Shown: positions 1 to 7,189, counted from the first letter of the stretch. The stretch: 7,440 nt of DNA from Solirubrobacterales bacterium (GCA_003244035.1 QHBV01000206.1:1-7440); one strand, 5' to 3'. The notes: generated by a model not told the origin, from the letters alone. A program made the numbers and translations.

Positions 1-868
1 AGACGTTGGTCGACCAGTTCTGGACGGTCGTGTAGCGAATCCGGGCGCCGGGCTTGGCGATCAGCTCGACCACCGCGGAGTGAAGCGAGGACTTGCTGTA
101 GGTGGGCGCGGTGCAGCCCTCGACGTAGTGCACGTAGGAGCCCTCGTCGGCGATGATCAGCGTCCGCTCGAACTGGCCCATCGACTCGGTGTTGATCCGG
201 AAGTAGGCCTGCAGCGGCATCTCCACGTGCACGCCCGGTGGCACGTACACGAACGAGCCCCCGGACCACACGGATGAGTTGAGCGCCGCCAGCTTGTTGT
301 CATTCGGGGGGATGATCGTCGCGAAGTACTCGCGCACCAGATCCTCGTGCTCGCGCAGCGCAGTGTCCATGTCGGTGAAGATCACGCCCTGCTTGGAGAG
401 GTCCTCGTGCACCTGGTGGTAGACGACCTCGGACTCATACTGAGCGCCGACGCCGGAGAGGAACTTGCGCTCGGCCTCGGGGATCCCGAGCCGGTCGAAG
501 GTCTTCTTGACGTCCTCGGGGACATCGTCCCAGGAGCGCTCGGCGCGCTCGGAGGCGCGCACGAAGTAATGGATGTCGTCGTAGTCGACCTCGGCCAGCA
601 TCGGCGAGCCCCAGGTCGGCTGCTTGCGCGCGAGGAAGTGGTCGAGCGCCTTGAGGCGGAAGTCGCGCATCCATTGCGGCTCTGACTTGAACTCCGAGAT
701 CTTCTCCACGATCTCGCGGTTGATCCCCTTCGGCGCCTTGTACAGGTAGTTCTCGGCGTCGTGGAAGCCGTAGCGCTCGGTGTAGTCCTCGTTGATTCGC
801 GAGAGCTGTTCGTTCTCGGTCGGGACCGGGGTATTGGGAATCTGGTTCAGGGTTTCGGGAATCGCCAC
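1..868 (-). CDS. sufB: Fe-S cluster assembly protein SufB, N-terminal part (runs off left edge)
   Basis: SufB is the core scaffold subunit of the cytoplasmic SufBCD complex, on which Fe-S clusters are built with sulfur from SufS and ATP hydrolysis by SufC. The sequence shows 289 complete codons from a GTG start. The N-terminal helical region has the SufB signatures YGFHDAENYLYKAPKGIN (residues 33-50), EPQWMRDFRLKAL (63-75) and the stretch around GAQYESEVVYHQ (141-152). The beta-helix core follows, with VWSGGSFVYVPPGV (200-213), ESMGQFERTLIIADEGS (228-244) and YVEGCTAPTYS (248-258), whose Cys252 matches a conserved SufB cysteine. Family members are about 470-495 residues, so roughly the last 180-200 are beyond the window. 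The GTG start is chosen because it overlaps the Rieske stop by one base and has GGAGG seven bases upstream. No frame disruption is visible. Identification is secure. Confidence 0.97.
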   Translation of the reverse strand, partial: MAIPETLNQIPNTPVPTENEQLSRINEDYTERYGFHDAENYLYKAPKGINREIVEKISEFKSEPQWMRDFRLKALDHFLARKQPTWGSPMLAEVDYDDIHYFVRASERAERSWDDVPEDVKKTFDRLGIPEAERKFLSGVGAQYESEVVYHQVHEDLSKQGVIFTDMDTALREHEDLVREYFATIIPPNDNKLAALNSSVWSGGSFVYVPPGVHVEMPLQAYFRINTESMGQFERTLIIADEGSYVHYVEGCTAPTYSKSSLHSAVVELIAKPGARIRYTTVQNWSTNV

Positions 869-1185
869 TACTCCACCTCCAACTTGATCATTTCCTCGTC
901 GACGAGCACCGGAAAGGTGTCCACCGGGACGTAGGCTGGCAAGGTCTTGGGTTGCCCGGTCCGCAGGTCGAACAGCGACCCGTGCCGGGGGCACTCGATC
1001 GTGCATGCGTCCTGGTCGAGCTCGCCTTCGACGAGCGTGCCGTTGTCGTGCGAGCAGCGGTCCTCGATCGCATACACCGTGCCGGCGCAGTTGAACACGC
1101 CGATCTCGAGATCCTCCCATTCGACCAGACGCACCGCTCCGGGGGGGAGCTCTTGCAGGGAACAGATATCGATGATCTGCGGCAT
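868..1185 (-). CDS. Rieske [2Fe-2S] ferredoxin, SUF-associated
   Basis: A 105-residue stand-alone Rieske protein, the size of the small ferredoxins that feed electrons to ring-hydroxylating dioxygenases or act in other redox steps. The cluster ligands are all present: Cys44-x-His46 (within DRCSHDNG) and Cys65-x2-His68 (within ECPRHGSLFDL), followed by the usual RTGQP turn. There is no signal peptide or membrane segment, so it is cytoplasmic. The gene lies directly upstream of sufB, overlapping it by one base, so the two are almost certainly cotranscribed and translationally coupled. Rieske proteins of this kind recur inside actinobacterial suf operons, where their exact role is not settled; supplying electrons for cluster assembly is an inference. 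The ATG at 1185 has no Shine-Dalgarno sequence but lies ten bases after a -10-like hexamer, which fits leaderless translation. No oxygenase subunit is nearby, so a dioxygenase ferredoxin role is less likely. Confidence 0.93.
   Translation of the reverse strand: MPQIIDICSLQELPPGAVRLVEWEDLEIGVFNCAGTVYAIEDRCSHDNGTLVEGELDQDACTIECPRHGSLFDLRTGQPKTLPAYVPVDTFPVLVDEEMIKLEVE
873..880 (-). promoter_or_regulatory. Ribosome binding site of sufB
   Basis: GGAGGTGG on the minus strand, lying in the last codons of the Rieske gene. The GGAGG core is seven bases before the GTG at 868. This strong site decides the sufB start and supports reinitiation or coupling across the TAGTG overlap. Confidence 0.8.
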
Positions 1186-1195
1186 CGTGCGATAA

Positions 1196-1201
1196 ATCCT
1201 A
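1196..1201 (-). promoter_or_regulatory. Probable -10 element for the Rieske-sufB unit
   Basis: TAGGAT on the minus strand fits the TANNNT -10 pattern common in actinobacteria. It ends ten bases before the Rieske ATG, so transcription would begin within a few bases of the start codon. The region between has no Shine-Dalgarno sequence, consistent with a leaderless mRNA. No clear -35 hexamer is seen at 17 bases' spacing, and I see no obvious operator for SufR or another Fe-S regulator. Confidence 0.45.
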
Positions 1202-1286
1202 GCGTACTGATCGGATTTGAGCTCGAAGCCGGGTCACGGGCGTGCCGCTACGTCGCGTGCACGGGCGGACAGGTTACGGCTCGTGG

Positions 1287-1427
1287 TCAGGCCGTGGGCA
1301 GGATCGACTCGCGAGGTGCAACCAGGGCCGCCGTGGCCACCAGGCCGGCGCCGAGCAGCAGGACCGGACCGAGTCCGAGGGGGCCGGTCAGCAGACGGCC
1401 GCTGATCGAACAGGTGCGTGCTCCAGA
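1287..1427 (-). pseudogene. Possible remnant of a small membrane-protein coding region
   Basis: Between a TGA at 1430-1428 and a TGA at 1289-1287 this frame reads through a strongly hydrophobic run that includes LGPVLLLGAGLVATAALV and ends ESILPTA. It would make one good transmembrane helix. No standard start codon precedes the hydrophobic run. The adjacent frame, read from GTG at 1443, gives AIQVIWSTHLF before turning into low-complexity Arg/Pro sequence. Joining the two frames near 1400-1425 would give a plausible two-helix C-terminus, loosely like the last helices of drug/metabolite-type transporters. That is speculation from hydropathy only; chance hydrophobicity in GC-rich DNA is a real alternative. 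Confidence 0.18.
1386..1407. repeat. Inverted repeat downstream of ppc
   Basis: GGTCAGC at 1386-1392 faces GCTGATC at 1401-1407 across an 8-base loop; five core pairs are perfect and one outer pair is a mismatch or wobble. It sits about 60 bases past the ppc stop on the transcribed side. There is no T-run on either side, so it is at best a weak or factor-assisted terminator, or an mRNA 3' end structure. Confidence 0.3.
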
Positions 1428-1464
1428 TCACCTGGATCGCCACGGTAGCGTTATGGCTAATCTC

Positions 1465-4206
1465 TTACCCGGTGTTGCGCAGACCGCTCGCGATCCCGTT
1501 GATCGTCAGCAGGCTCACTCGCCCCAGCTCCTCGCGCTCGTGCTCGTCGCCTCGCCGCAGCCGTGACAGCAGCTCGATCTGGATGAACGACAGCGGGTCG
1601 ACAAACGGGTTGCGGCGATCGATCGAGGCCTGCAGGATGGGCTCTGTGTCGAGCAGGCGCTCGCGGCCACGGATCAGCAGGAGCTCGTTCGTGGCCAGCT
1701 CGAGCTCGGTGGTGAGCAGCCCCCAGATCCGTTCGCGAGACTCCGCCTCGTCCCACAGCTGCACGTAGCGCCCGGCGATCCTCGAGTCCGCCTTCGCGAG
1801 CGCCATCTCGGCGTTCCCGAGCAGGGTCGCGAAGAACGGCCAGCCCGAGGTCATCTCGCGCAACAGCTTGAGACCATGGCGCCCGCGTGCCCGCGCAAGC
1901 GCGGTGCCCAGCCCGAGCCACGCCGGCAGGACGATCCGCGACTGCGTCCAGGAGAAGACCCAAGGGATCGCGCGCAGGTCGTCGATCCCTGCCTGAGCGT
2001 GACGCCGTGCCGGTCGCGACCCGAGCCGAAGGCGCGAGATCTCCTCGAGCGGTGTCACCGCCGTGAGGAAACGCACGAAGTCCCGGTCGTCGTGGACCAG
2101 CGAGCGGTAGAGGCGGACCGAGTCGTCGGCCATCTCCTGCATCACCCGCTCGAACACGCGATCGCGCTCGTGTGCGGCCACGGCTCCCCCCGCGAGCGTC
2201 GCGCTCGCGGCGAGCTCGAGCTCGCGGTGGGCGATCTCGGGCACCGAGTACTTCGCGGTCAGGACCTCACCCTGCTCGGTGATCTTGAGTCGCCCTTCCA
2301 CGGTTCCCGGGGGAAGCGCGAGGATCGCGCTGTTGGTCGGGCCGCCGCCGCGCCCGATCGCCCCTCCGCGCCCGTGGAAGAACACCCAGCTGGCGCCGTG
2401 GCCGGCGATCACCTTGGCGACCTGCGTCTGGGCCCGGTAGGCGCCCCAGCCAGATGCCACATAGCCGACGTCCTTGTTCGAGTCGGAGTAGCCGATCATC
2501 ACCTCCTGCTCGTCGCCGACGGCGCGCAGCGCCGTCCGGTACACCGGTTCGCGCAGCAGCCGGTCCATCGTCTCCGGAGCCCCGGTAAGCGTCGCGCCGG
2601 ATTCGAACAGCGGCACGATTCGCAGCCACGCACCTTCGCCACCGGCACTCGCGAGGCTCGCCTCCTTCATCAGCAGCAGCACCTCGAGCAGATCTGCGGG
2701 ACCCTCGGTGCCGGACACGACGTAGGTCTGGATCGCCCTGCGATGCGGGCCGGAGAGGGCAGCGCGCAGCATTCGGAACGTCTCGATCGTCTCCCGCGTG
2801 CCGGCGGAGAAGCCCGCGATGTCCGCCGGGATCAGCGGCCGGTGGCCGGCGATGTCGCGGCGGAGCAAGGCGCTCCGCTCGTCGTCCGTGAGCATTGCGT
2901 AATCGGCGCAGATGCCGAGCGCGGCGTAGATCTCGCCGAGCGCTCGCCGGTGCACGCTCGCGTGCTCGCGGACGTCGAGGCGCGCGAAGTGAAAACCGAA
3001 CACCGCCACCTGGCGAATCACGTCACGAAGGTCGCCGGCCGCCGTGAATGCTCCACCGCCGTCGAGTAGCGAACGCTCGACGAGACGGAGGTCCTCGAGC
3101 AGCGCTGCAGGCTCGCGGTAGGCCCCTGCGTCGTGTCGCCTCGTGGCGCGCACGCGCCTGCGAACGAGCTTCAGCGCGCGGCGATACGGCTCCTCGGGAC
3201 TTCGCGCCGCGAGCTGTGAAGCGAAGTCCGGGAACAGGTCGATCCCCCTGGCCAGGATCGGCTCGAGCCCCGGCGCCCGGCCGTTGACACGGTCCGACAA
3301 CGTCAGCCGTCCGGCCAGGAGCTCGACGCGACACTCGAGGAAGCGCAGGCACCGCTCACGCATCAGCTCGAGTGCCTGCAACGTGGTGGCAGGCTTCACG
3401 TACGGGTTTCCGTCCCGGTCGCCGCCGATCCACGACCCGAAGCTCAGCAGCGGCGGCAGCTCGAACCGCTCGCCCGGGTAGAGCTCGGCGAGCGCCTGCT
3501 CTAGATCACGATATACCAGCGGGACCGTCGCGGCGAGCGTCGTGTCGAAGTGGACCAAGCCACCGCGGACCTCATCCAGCACGGTGAGCGAGGTCGCACG
3601 CAGCTCGTCAGACCCCCACAGCTCCTGGACCGTGACCAGCAGCCGTCGCCGCGCATCGTCCAGGTCAGCGCTCGCGGACTCGTCGAGCTCACGCAGGATC
3701 CTGAAAACGCGGGCGAGCTTGCTGATCGTCGTGTGCCTGCGCGCCTCGGTCGGATGGGCGGTCATCACGAGCCTCAGCTCGGCCGCGCCGAGCAGCGCCC
3801 GCAGCTCCTCGGCGGTGGTCCCACGCTCCGCGAGCGTCGCGACGGCGTGCCGCAACGATCCCCGGCGCGGCGCGGGCGACTCGCGCGCGGCGCGGGCGCG
3901 AAGCCGGCGCACGCGCTCGTTGTCCTCGGCCAGGTTCACCAGCTGAAACCAGCGCGTGAGCGACCGCACCAGCACCTCGGTCTCCTTCAGGTCGAGGCTC
4001 GCCACCAGCGTCGCCAAGCGGTCTGCGGCGTCCTGCTCACCGCTGCGCGCGGCCCGACCGAGCGCGACCGCGCGATCGAGCAGCTCGACCACCTGAAGGC
4101 CGTCGCTGGCGCTCACCACGTCGTGGAGGACCTGGGTCAGGAGGGCTTCGTCACCGGCGAAGTCGCGCGACACCGCCCGGGCCTGCCTTGCCGTGTCGAG
4201 ACTCAT
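1465..4206 (-). CDS. ppc: Phosphoenolpyruvate carboxylase
   Basis: Catalyses PEP + bicarbonate to oxaloacetate + phosphate in the cytoplasm, refilling the TCA cycle. At 913 residues it is full length (E. coli enzyme 883). Signatures in order: LVMTAHPTEARRHT with the catalytic His151; FGSWIGGDRDGNPYV (256-270); FARLDVREHASVH (407-419); EVMIGYSDSNKDVGY (568-582) with the active-site Lys578; the glycine-rich loop FHGRGGAIGRGGGPTNS (610-626) with Arg613 and Arg619; ITEQGEV (642-648); RAIPWVFSWTQSRIVLPAW (745-763); and the C-terminal TINGIASGLRNTG. Positions matching the E. coli aspartate-inhibition residues (Arg587, Lys773, Arg832, Asn881) appear kept as Arg619, Lys805, Arg865 and Asn911, which suggests feedback inhibition by aspartate or malate. 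The ATG at 4206 is the only reasonable start, since an in-frame TGA lies five codons upstream; GAGG abuts it, too close for a standard Shine-Dalgarno. The permease ends 51 bases upstream on the same strand. Confidence 0.98.
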   Translation of the reverse strand: MSLDTARQARAVSRDFAGDEALLTQVLHDVVSASDGLQVVELLDRAVALGRAARSGEQDAADRLATLVASLDLKETEVLVRSLTRWFQLVNLAEDNERVRRLRARAARESPAPRRGSLRHAVATLAERGTTAEELRALLGAAELRLVMTAHPTEARRHTTISKLARVFRILRELDESASADLDDARRRLLVTVQELWGSDELRATSLTVLDEVRGGLVHFDTTLAATVPLVYRDLEQALAELYPGERFELPPLLSFGSWIGGDRDGNPYVKPATTLQALELMRERCLRFLECRVELLAGRLTLSDRVNGRAPGLEPILARGIDLFPDFASQLAARSPEEPYRRALKLVRRRVRATRRHDAGAYREPAALLEDLRLVERSLLDGGGAFTAAGDLRDVIRQVAVFGFHFARLDVREHASVHRRALGEIYAALGICADYAMLTDDERSALLRRDIAGHRPLIPADIAGFSAGTRETIETFRMLRAALSGPHRRAIQTYVVSGTEGPADLLEVLLLMKEASLASAGGEGAWLRIVPLFESGATLTGAPETMDRLLREPVYRTALRAVGDEQEVMIGYSDSNKDVGYVASGWGAYRAQTQVAKVIAGHGASWVFFHGRGGAIGRGGGPTNSAILALPPGTVEGRLKITEQGEVLTAKYSVPEIAHRELELAASATLAGGAVAAHERDRVFERVMQEMADDSVRLYRSLVHDDRDFVRFLTAVTPLEEISRLRLGSRPARRHAQAGIDDLRAIPWVFSWTQSRIVLPAWLGLGTALARARGRHGLKLLREMTSGWPFFATLLGNAEMALAKADSRIAGRYVQLWDEAESRERIWGLLTTELELATNELLLIRGRERLLDTEPILQASIDRRNPFVDPLSFIQIELLSRLRRGDEHEREELGRVSLLTINGIASGLRNTG

Positions 4207-4224
4207 CCTCGCAAATGGTCACAG

Positions 4225-4248
4225 CCGCGCGGCGAGGGCGTCGCGCGG
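4225..4248. terminator. GC-rich hairpin between permease and ppc
   Basis: A perfect 7-bp inverted repeat, CCGCGCG at 4225-4231 and CGCGCGG at 4242-4248, with a 10-base loop, fills much of the 51-bp gap between the permease stop and the ppc ATG. It could end permease transcription, or attenuate or structure the ppc leader. It has no T-run, so an intrinsic terminator is not firmly supported. Confidence 0.35.
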
Positions 4249-4257
4249 TTCCGGGGG

Positions 4258-5800
4258 CTACGGCTGCGGAGCGCCGTGCCCCGCGGCCCCGCGGTCCGCC
4301 AGCCGGCTGTGGCGATACGAGTAGCCGAAGTACACGGCGAGGCCGACCAGCATCCAGACGCCGAAGCGCACCCACGTCGCCGACTGCAGGTTGAGCATCA
4401 ACCAAAGCGACGCGAGCACCGAGACGATCGGCAGCAACGGCATCAGCGGCACACGGAACGGTCGCTCGAGGTCGGGGCGCGCGCGGCGCAGGAAGATCAC
4501 CCCGATCGCCACCAGCACGAACGCGAACAGCGTGCCGATGTTGACCAGCTCGGCGAGCGTCTTCAGCGGGAAGAAGAACGCGAGCGCCGCGACCACCACG
4601 CCGGTGACGAGCGTGGTCCGGTACGGGGTGCCGAATCGCTCGGAGACCGCGGAGAACATCGGCGGCAGCAGCCGGTCGCGGCTCATCGCGAAGAACACGC
4701 GGCTCTGGCCCATCAGCAGCACGAGGATCACCGAGGTGATGCCGGCCAGCGCCCCGTAGCCGACGATCGTCGCGATCGTGTGCTGGTGCACCGACAGGAA
4801 AGCCGTCGACAGCGGCGCGGCCACGTCGATGCGGTTGTACTTGACCATGCCGGTGACCACCAGCGAGACCGCGATGTACAGCACCGCGCAGATCGCCAGC
4901 GAGGTGAAGATGGCGATCGGGACGTCGCGCTGGGGTCGCCGGGTCTCCTCGGCGTTGGTGGCGACGATGTCAAAGCCGATGAACGCGAAGAACACCAGCG
5001 CCGCCCCGCTGAAGATCCCCCCGATTCCGAACGCCCCCGGCGCGGCGCCGAGCGCCTGCAGGAGCGTCGAGGATGAGCTGCCCCCGGGCGCCGGCTTGGC
5101 CCCCGAAGGCGGGACGAACGGGTGGTAGTTACCCGAGTGGATGTACGAAATGCCCGCGACGATCACGAGCGCGACGATCGCCAGCTTGATCGCGACGATT
5201 ACGGCGTTGACGGCGCTCGACGTTCGCATCCCGAGGCACAGCAGGCCGGCGATCACGAGCACGATCGCGGCGGCCACCAGGTTGTGGCCGTCGGCGAGGA
5301 TCCAGGCCGGCAGGTGGGCGTGCCAGGGCGCGGCGGTCAGGACCACCTTGAAGTACTGCGACCAGCCCGAGGAGACGGTCGCGGCGCCGAGCGCGAGCTC
5401 GAGCATCAGGTCCCAACCGATGATCCACGCGACCAGCTCCCCGAGGCTGGCATACGAGAATGTGTAGGCCGAGCCCGGCAACGGGCACGACCGAGGCGAA
5501 CTCCGCGTAGCAGATCCCGGCGAGCAGGCACACGATCGCCGAGACCGCGAACGAGATCACGATCGCCGGGCCCGCGATCGTCCCCGCGGCTTCGCCGGTG
5601 AGGACGAAGATCCCGGTGCCGATGATGACCCCGATTCCCAGCGCGGTGAGCTGGACCGGCCCCAGCGTTCGCCGCAGGCCGCGACCGTGGCCTTCGGTGT
5701 CGGCGAGCGACTGCTCGACGGTCTTGGTCCGCAGCAGCTCCATGAAGGGGAGGTTCCCATTTGGCAGGTTTTCGAACCGATCGGGATCTGGCTCCGTCAT
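4258..5800 (-). pseudogene. APC-family amino acid permease (CAT/YfnA-like), interrupted by a +1 frameshift
   Basis: A cytoplasmic-membrane amino acid transporter of the cationic amino acid transporter branch of the APC superfamily. With one base removed it reads as 513 residues and about 12 transmembrane helices, normal for the family. Piece 1, from ATG 5800, carries the TM1 motif GIGVIIGTGIFVLTG (55-69), whose unwound GTGIF binds the substrate backbone, then CYAEFASVVPVAG (97-109). Piece 2, in the next frame, resumes exactly with SAYTFSYASLGELVAWIIGW and carries the loop motif FIGFDIVATNAEETRRPQRD (restored 273-292) and RVFFAMSRDRLLP (restored 367-379) to a normal C-terminus. Unshifted, piece 1 reads into unrelated Arg/Pro-rich sequence and stops at 5129. 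The flanking sequence is well conserved, so the lesion is very recent or a sequencing error. Substrate is unknown; arginine, lysine or branched-chain types are possible. A weak AGG lies four bases before the start. Confidence 0.88.
5474..5476 (-). other. Frameshift site in the permease gene (extra G in a GGG run)
   Basis: The minus strand reads GTTGCCGGGCTCGGCCTAC. Removing one G from the GGG (codon 109) joins VPVAG to SAYTFSYAS, the usual APC-family sequence. A homopolymer run is a typical place for a single-base sequencing or replication slip. Confidence 0.85.
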
Positions 5801-5859
5801 GGAGCCTGTTATCCCACCGGGGGACGCGTCCGGCGAGCGCCCTACGATTTCCTGTCGTC
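5801..5859. other. Divergent intergenic region
   Basis: These 59 bp separate the divergently read permease (minus) and the coiled-coil/nuclease-like gene (plus) and must hold both start regions. A plus-strand -10-like element is visible. For the minus strand I see only GATAAC and TAGGGC-type sequences that do not fit a -10 well. Confidence 0.5.
5843..5848 (+). promoter_or_regulatory. Probable -10 element of the coiled-coil/nuclease-like gene
   Basis: TACGAT fits TANNNT and ends 11 bases before the ATG at 5860. Transcription would start a few bases before the ATG, and no Shine-Dalgarno sequence lies between, so the mRNA is probably leaderless or nearly so. No convincing -35 hexamer is present. 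Confidence 0.4.
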
Positions 5860-7188
5860 ATGGAAGCTGCCACCTCACTGCGCCAAGCCCAGGTCCGCAC
5901 CCGTGGTGACCTACTGCTGCTCGACGGCGTGCTGGTCGGCGACGAGTGCGCGGTGCGGCTCGTGCGCGAGCGCGAGCAGGCCGGCGAGGACCCGGCCAAG
6001 CTGATCGTCGACGCGATCGAGATCGGTGCTCGCGTGCTCGACCGCGAGCAGACCGGCGCCAACGCCGAGTTCGTCCGCGCCGAGTTCGAGCGCGCCGCGC
6101 GCGATCTCGACACCGAGTTCGTGGATCGTGCTCGCCGCGTGGCGGAGCGGTTGGATGCCAAGGTCGACGAGGCCTTCGGCGCCGATGACGGTCAGGTGGC
6201 CCGCGTCATGGCCCGCCACTTCGGCGAGGGCTCGACCGAGGCGGTCCAGCACCAGGTCCGGGCGATCGTCGCTGAGGTGATGGCACGCTCGCGCGAGGAT
6301 CTCGTCCGCCAGTTCTCCTCAGCGGACGCTTCCAACCCGCTCTCGGACTTCAAGGCGATGGCCGCCGCGATGATGCGCCAGGCAGCCGACCGCCAGACCG
6401 AGCAACTGAGCGCGATGTCGAGCCGCCTGGAGGAGATGCGCCTGCAGATCGGCAAACTTTCGGCCGAGCGCGAGAAGCTCGTGGAGGTCGCCGCCGAACG
6501 CGAGCGCGGCACCGCCAAGGGCCGGAGCTTCGAGCAGCTCGTCTACGAGGCGGTCGACCGGCTGGCCCTGTCCCAGGGCGACGGCTGCGAGGCGGTCGGC
6601 GACCGGCTGGCCGGCACGCGCAAGACCGGAGACATCGTGGTCGCGATCGACGGAGCTGCTGGCCCCGGACGCGGGCGGATCGTCTTCGAGGCGAAGGACT
6701 GCCAGCTCAGCCGGCCCAAGGCGGTCGACGAGCTGAGTCGTGCGATCGAGGTGCGCTGCGCCGACTACGGGATCCTCGTAGTCCCCAGTGAGGCCGAGGT
6801 GCCGGCGAGGATGGTGCCACTCCGTGAGTACAACGGCGACAAGCTGATCGTCGCGCTCGATCTCGCCGGAGATACGGTGCTGGGCGAGGGTCCCCAGCTC
6901 GCCCTGCAGGTCGCGTATTCGTTGGCCCGCGCGAGGGTTCTGATGACCCGCGGCGCAGGCGCCGGCGAGCAGGTCGACCGCACGGCGATCCGAGAGACCT
7001 GCGAGCGGGCGGTGAGCGCGATGGAGGACGTCCGCCGGATCAAGCAACAGCTGACCGGCGCACGCACCCAGATCGACAAGGCGAGCGAGATCGTCGAGGG
7101 GATGACGACACGCGTTCGCCGGCACCTGACCGAGATCGACTCGCTGGCGGGCGCGGGGACGTACGCCGATCGGGATCAGCGCGGTTAG
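5860..7188 (+). CDS. Coiled-coil protein with PD-(D/E)xK nuclease-like domain, function unknown
   Basis: I do not recognise a named family. With the ATG at 5860 it has 442 residues. Residues 1-160 are helical and charged. Residues about 165-220 form a coiled coil rich in Met, Glu, Arg and Gln. Residues about 220-340 look like a restriction-endonuclease fold: a helix with GRSFEQLVYEAVDRL (Glu225), then TGDIVVAID (Asp258), then GRIVFEAKDCQLS with Glu277-x-Lys279, then a helix KAVDELSRAIEVR and the strand YGILVVPSE. The order Glu...Asp...ExK fits an active nuclease core. Residues about 380-428 form a second helical or coiled-coil segment. There is no signal peptide or membrane helix. Coiled coil plus this fold recalls RmuC and DUF2130-type proteins, but the RmuC motifs are not seen. 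An in-frame ATG at 5761 would overlap the divergent permease start and adds unlike sequence, so it is rejected. A DNA repair, recombination or defence role is only an inference. Confidence 0.85.
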   Translation: MEAATSLRQAQVRTRGDLLLLDGVLVGDECAVRLVREREQAGEDPAKLIVDAIEIGARVLDREQTGANAEFVRAEFERAARDLDTEFVDRARRVAERLDAKVDEAFGADDGQVARVMARHFGEGSTEAVQHQVRAIVAEVMARSREDLVRQFSSADASNPLSDFKAMAAAMMRQAADRQTEQLSAMSSRLEEMRLQIGKLSAEREKLVEVAAERERGTAKGRSFEQLVYEAVDRLALSQGDGCEAVGDRLAGTRKTGDIVVAIDGAAGPGRGRIVFEAKDCQLSRPKAVDELSRAIEVRCADYGILVVPSEAEVPARMVPLREYNGDKLIVALDLAGDTVLGEGPQLALQVAYSLARARVLMTRGAGAGEQVDRTAIRETCERAVSAMEDVRRIKQQLTGARTQIDKASEIVEGMTTRVRRHLTEIDSLAGAGTYADRDQRG

Positions 7189-7189
7189 G

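Larger units (their letters stand above)
1186..1464. other. Intergenic region between ppc and the Rieske gene
   Basis: This 279-bp gap separates the end of ppc from the Rieske ATG. Next to the Rieske gene is a probable -10 element. The middle holds a minus-strand frame (1427-1287) that is open but lacks ATG, GTG or TTG near its beginning and encodes a hydrophobic run. A weak hairpin, CGC(TA)..(TG)GCG at 1438-1450, follows the ppc stop but has no T-run. The open frames of 60-70 codons on either strand here have no recognisable product. Confidence 0.6.

Noticed and set aside
1876..3069. 397-codon plus-strand open frame antisense to ppc
   Set aside because: Shadow of the ppc reading frame; no recognisable domain and biased composition.
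3550..5076. 508-codon plus-strand open frame rich in Arg, His, Glu and Asp
   Set aside because: It lies antisense to ppc and the permease and spans their intergenic gap. Its composition is that expected from the complement of GC-rich coding DNA, and both minus-strand genes are secure.
4258..5481. Separate 407-residue permease beginning at the codon near 5481
   Set aside because: It lacks TM1 and TM2 with the GTGIF substrate motif. The missing part is present immediately upstream in the next frame, so it is the 3' piece of one frameshifted gene.
5461..5500. Programmed ribosomal frameshift in the permease
   Set aside because: No slippery heptamer or downstream pseudoknot is apparent, and APC permeases are not known to use one. 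A GGG slip or sequencing error is simpler.
5761..5859. Longer 475-residue start of the nuclease-like gene
   Set aside because: It would overlap the divergent permease start codon, and the added residues look like antisense translation. The ATG at 5860 follows a -10-like element.
5406..6161. 251-codon minus-strand open frame crossing the divergent region
   Set aside because: Its Ser/Arg-rich composition is typical of a shadow frame, and it overlaps two well-supported genes.
6319..7125. 268-codon minus-strand open frame opposite the nuclease-like gene
   Set aside because: Leu/Ala/Gly/Asp-rich shadow with no domain; the plus-strand frame has ordered domain motifs and better codon use.
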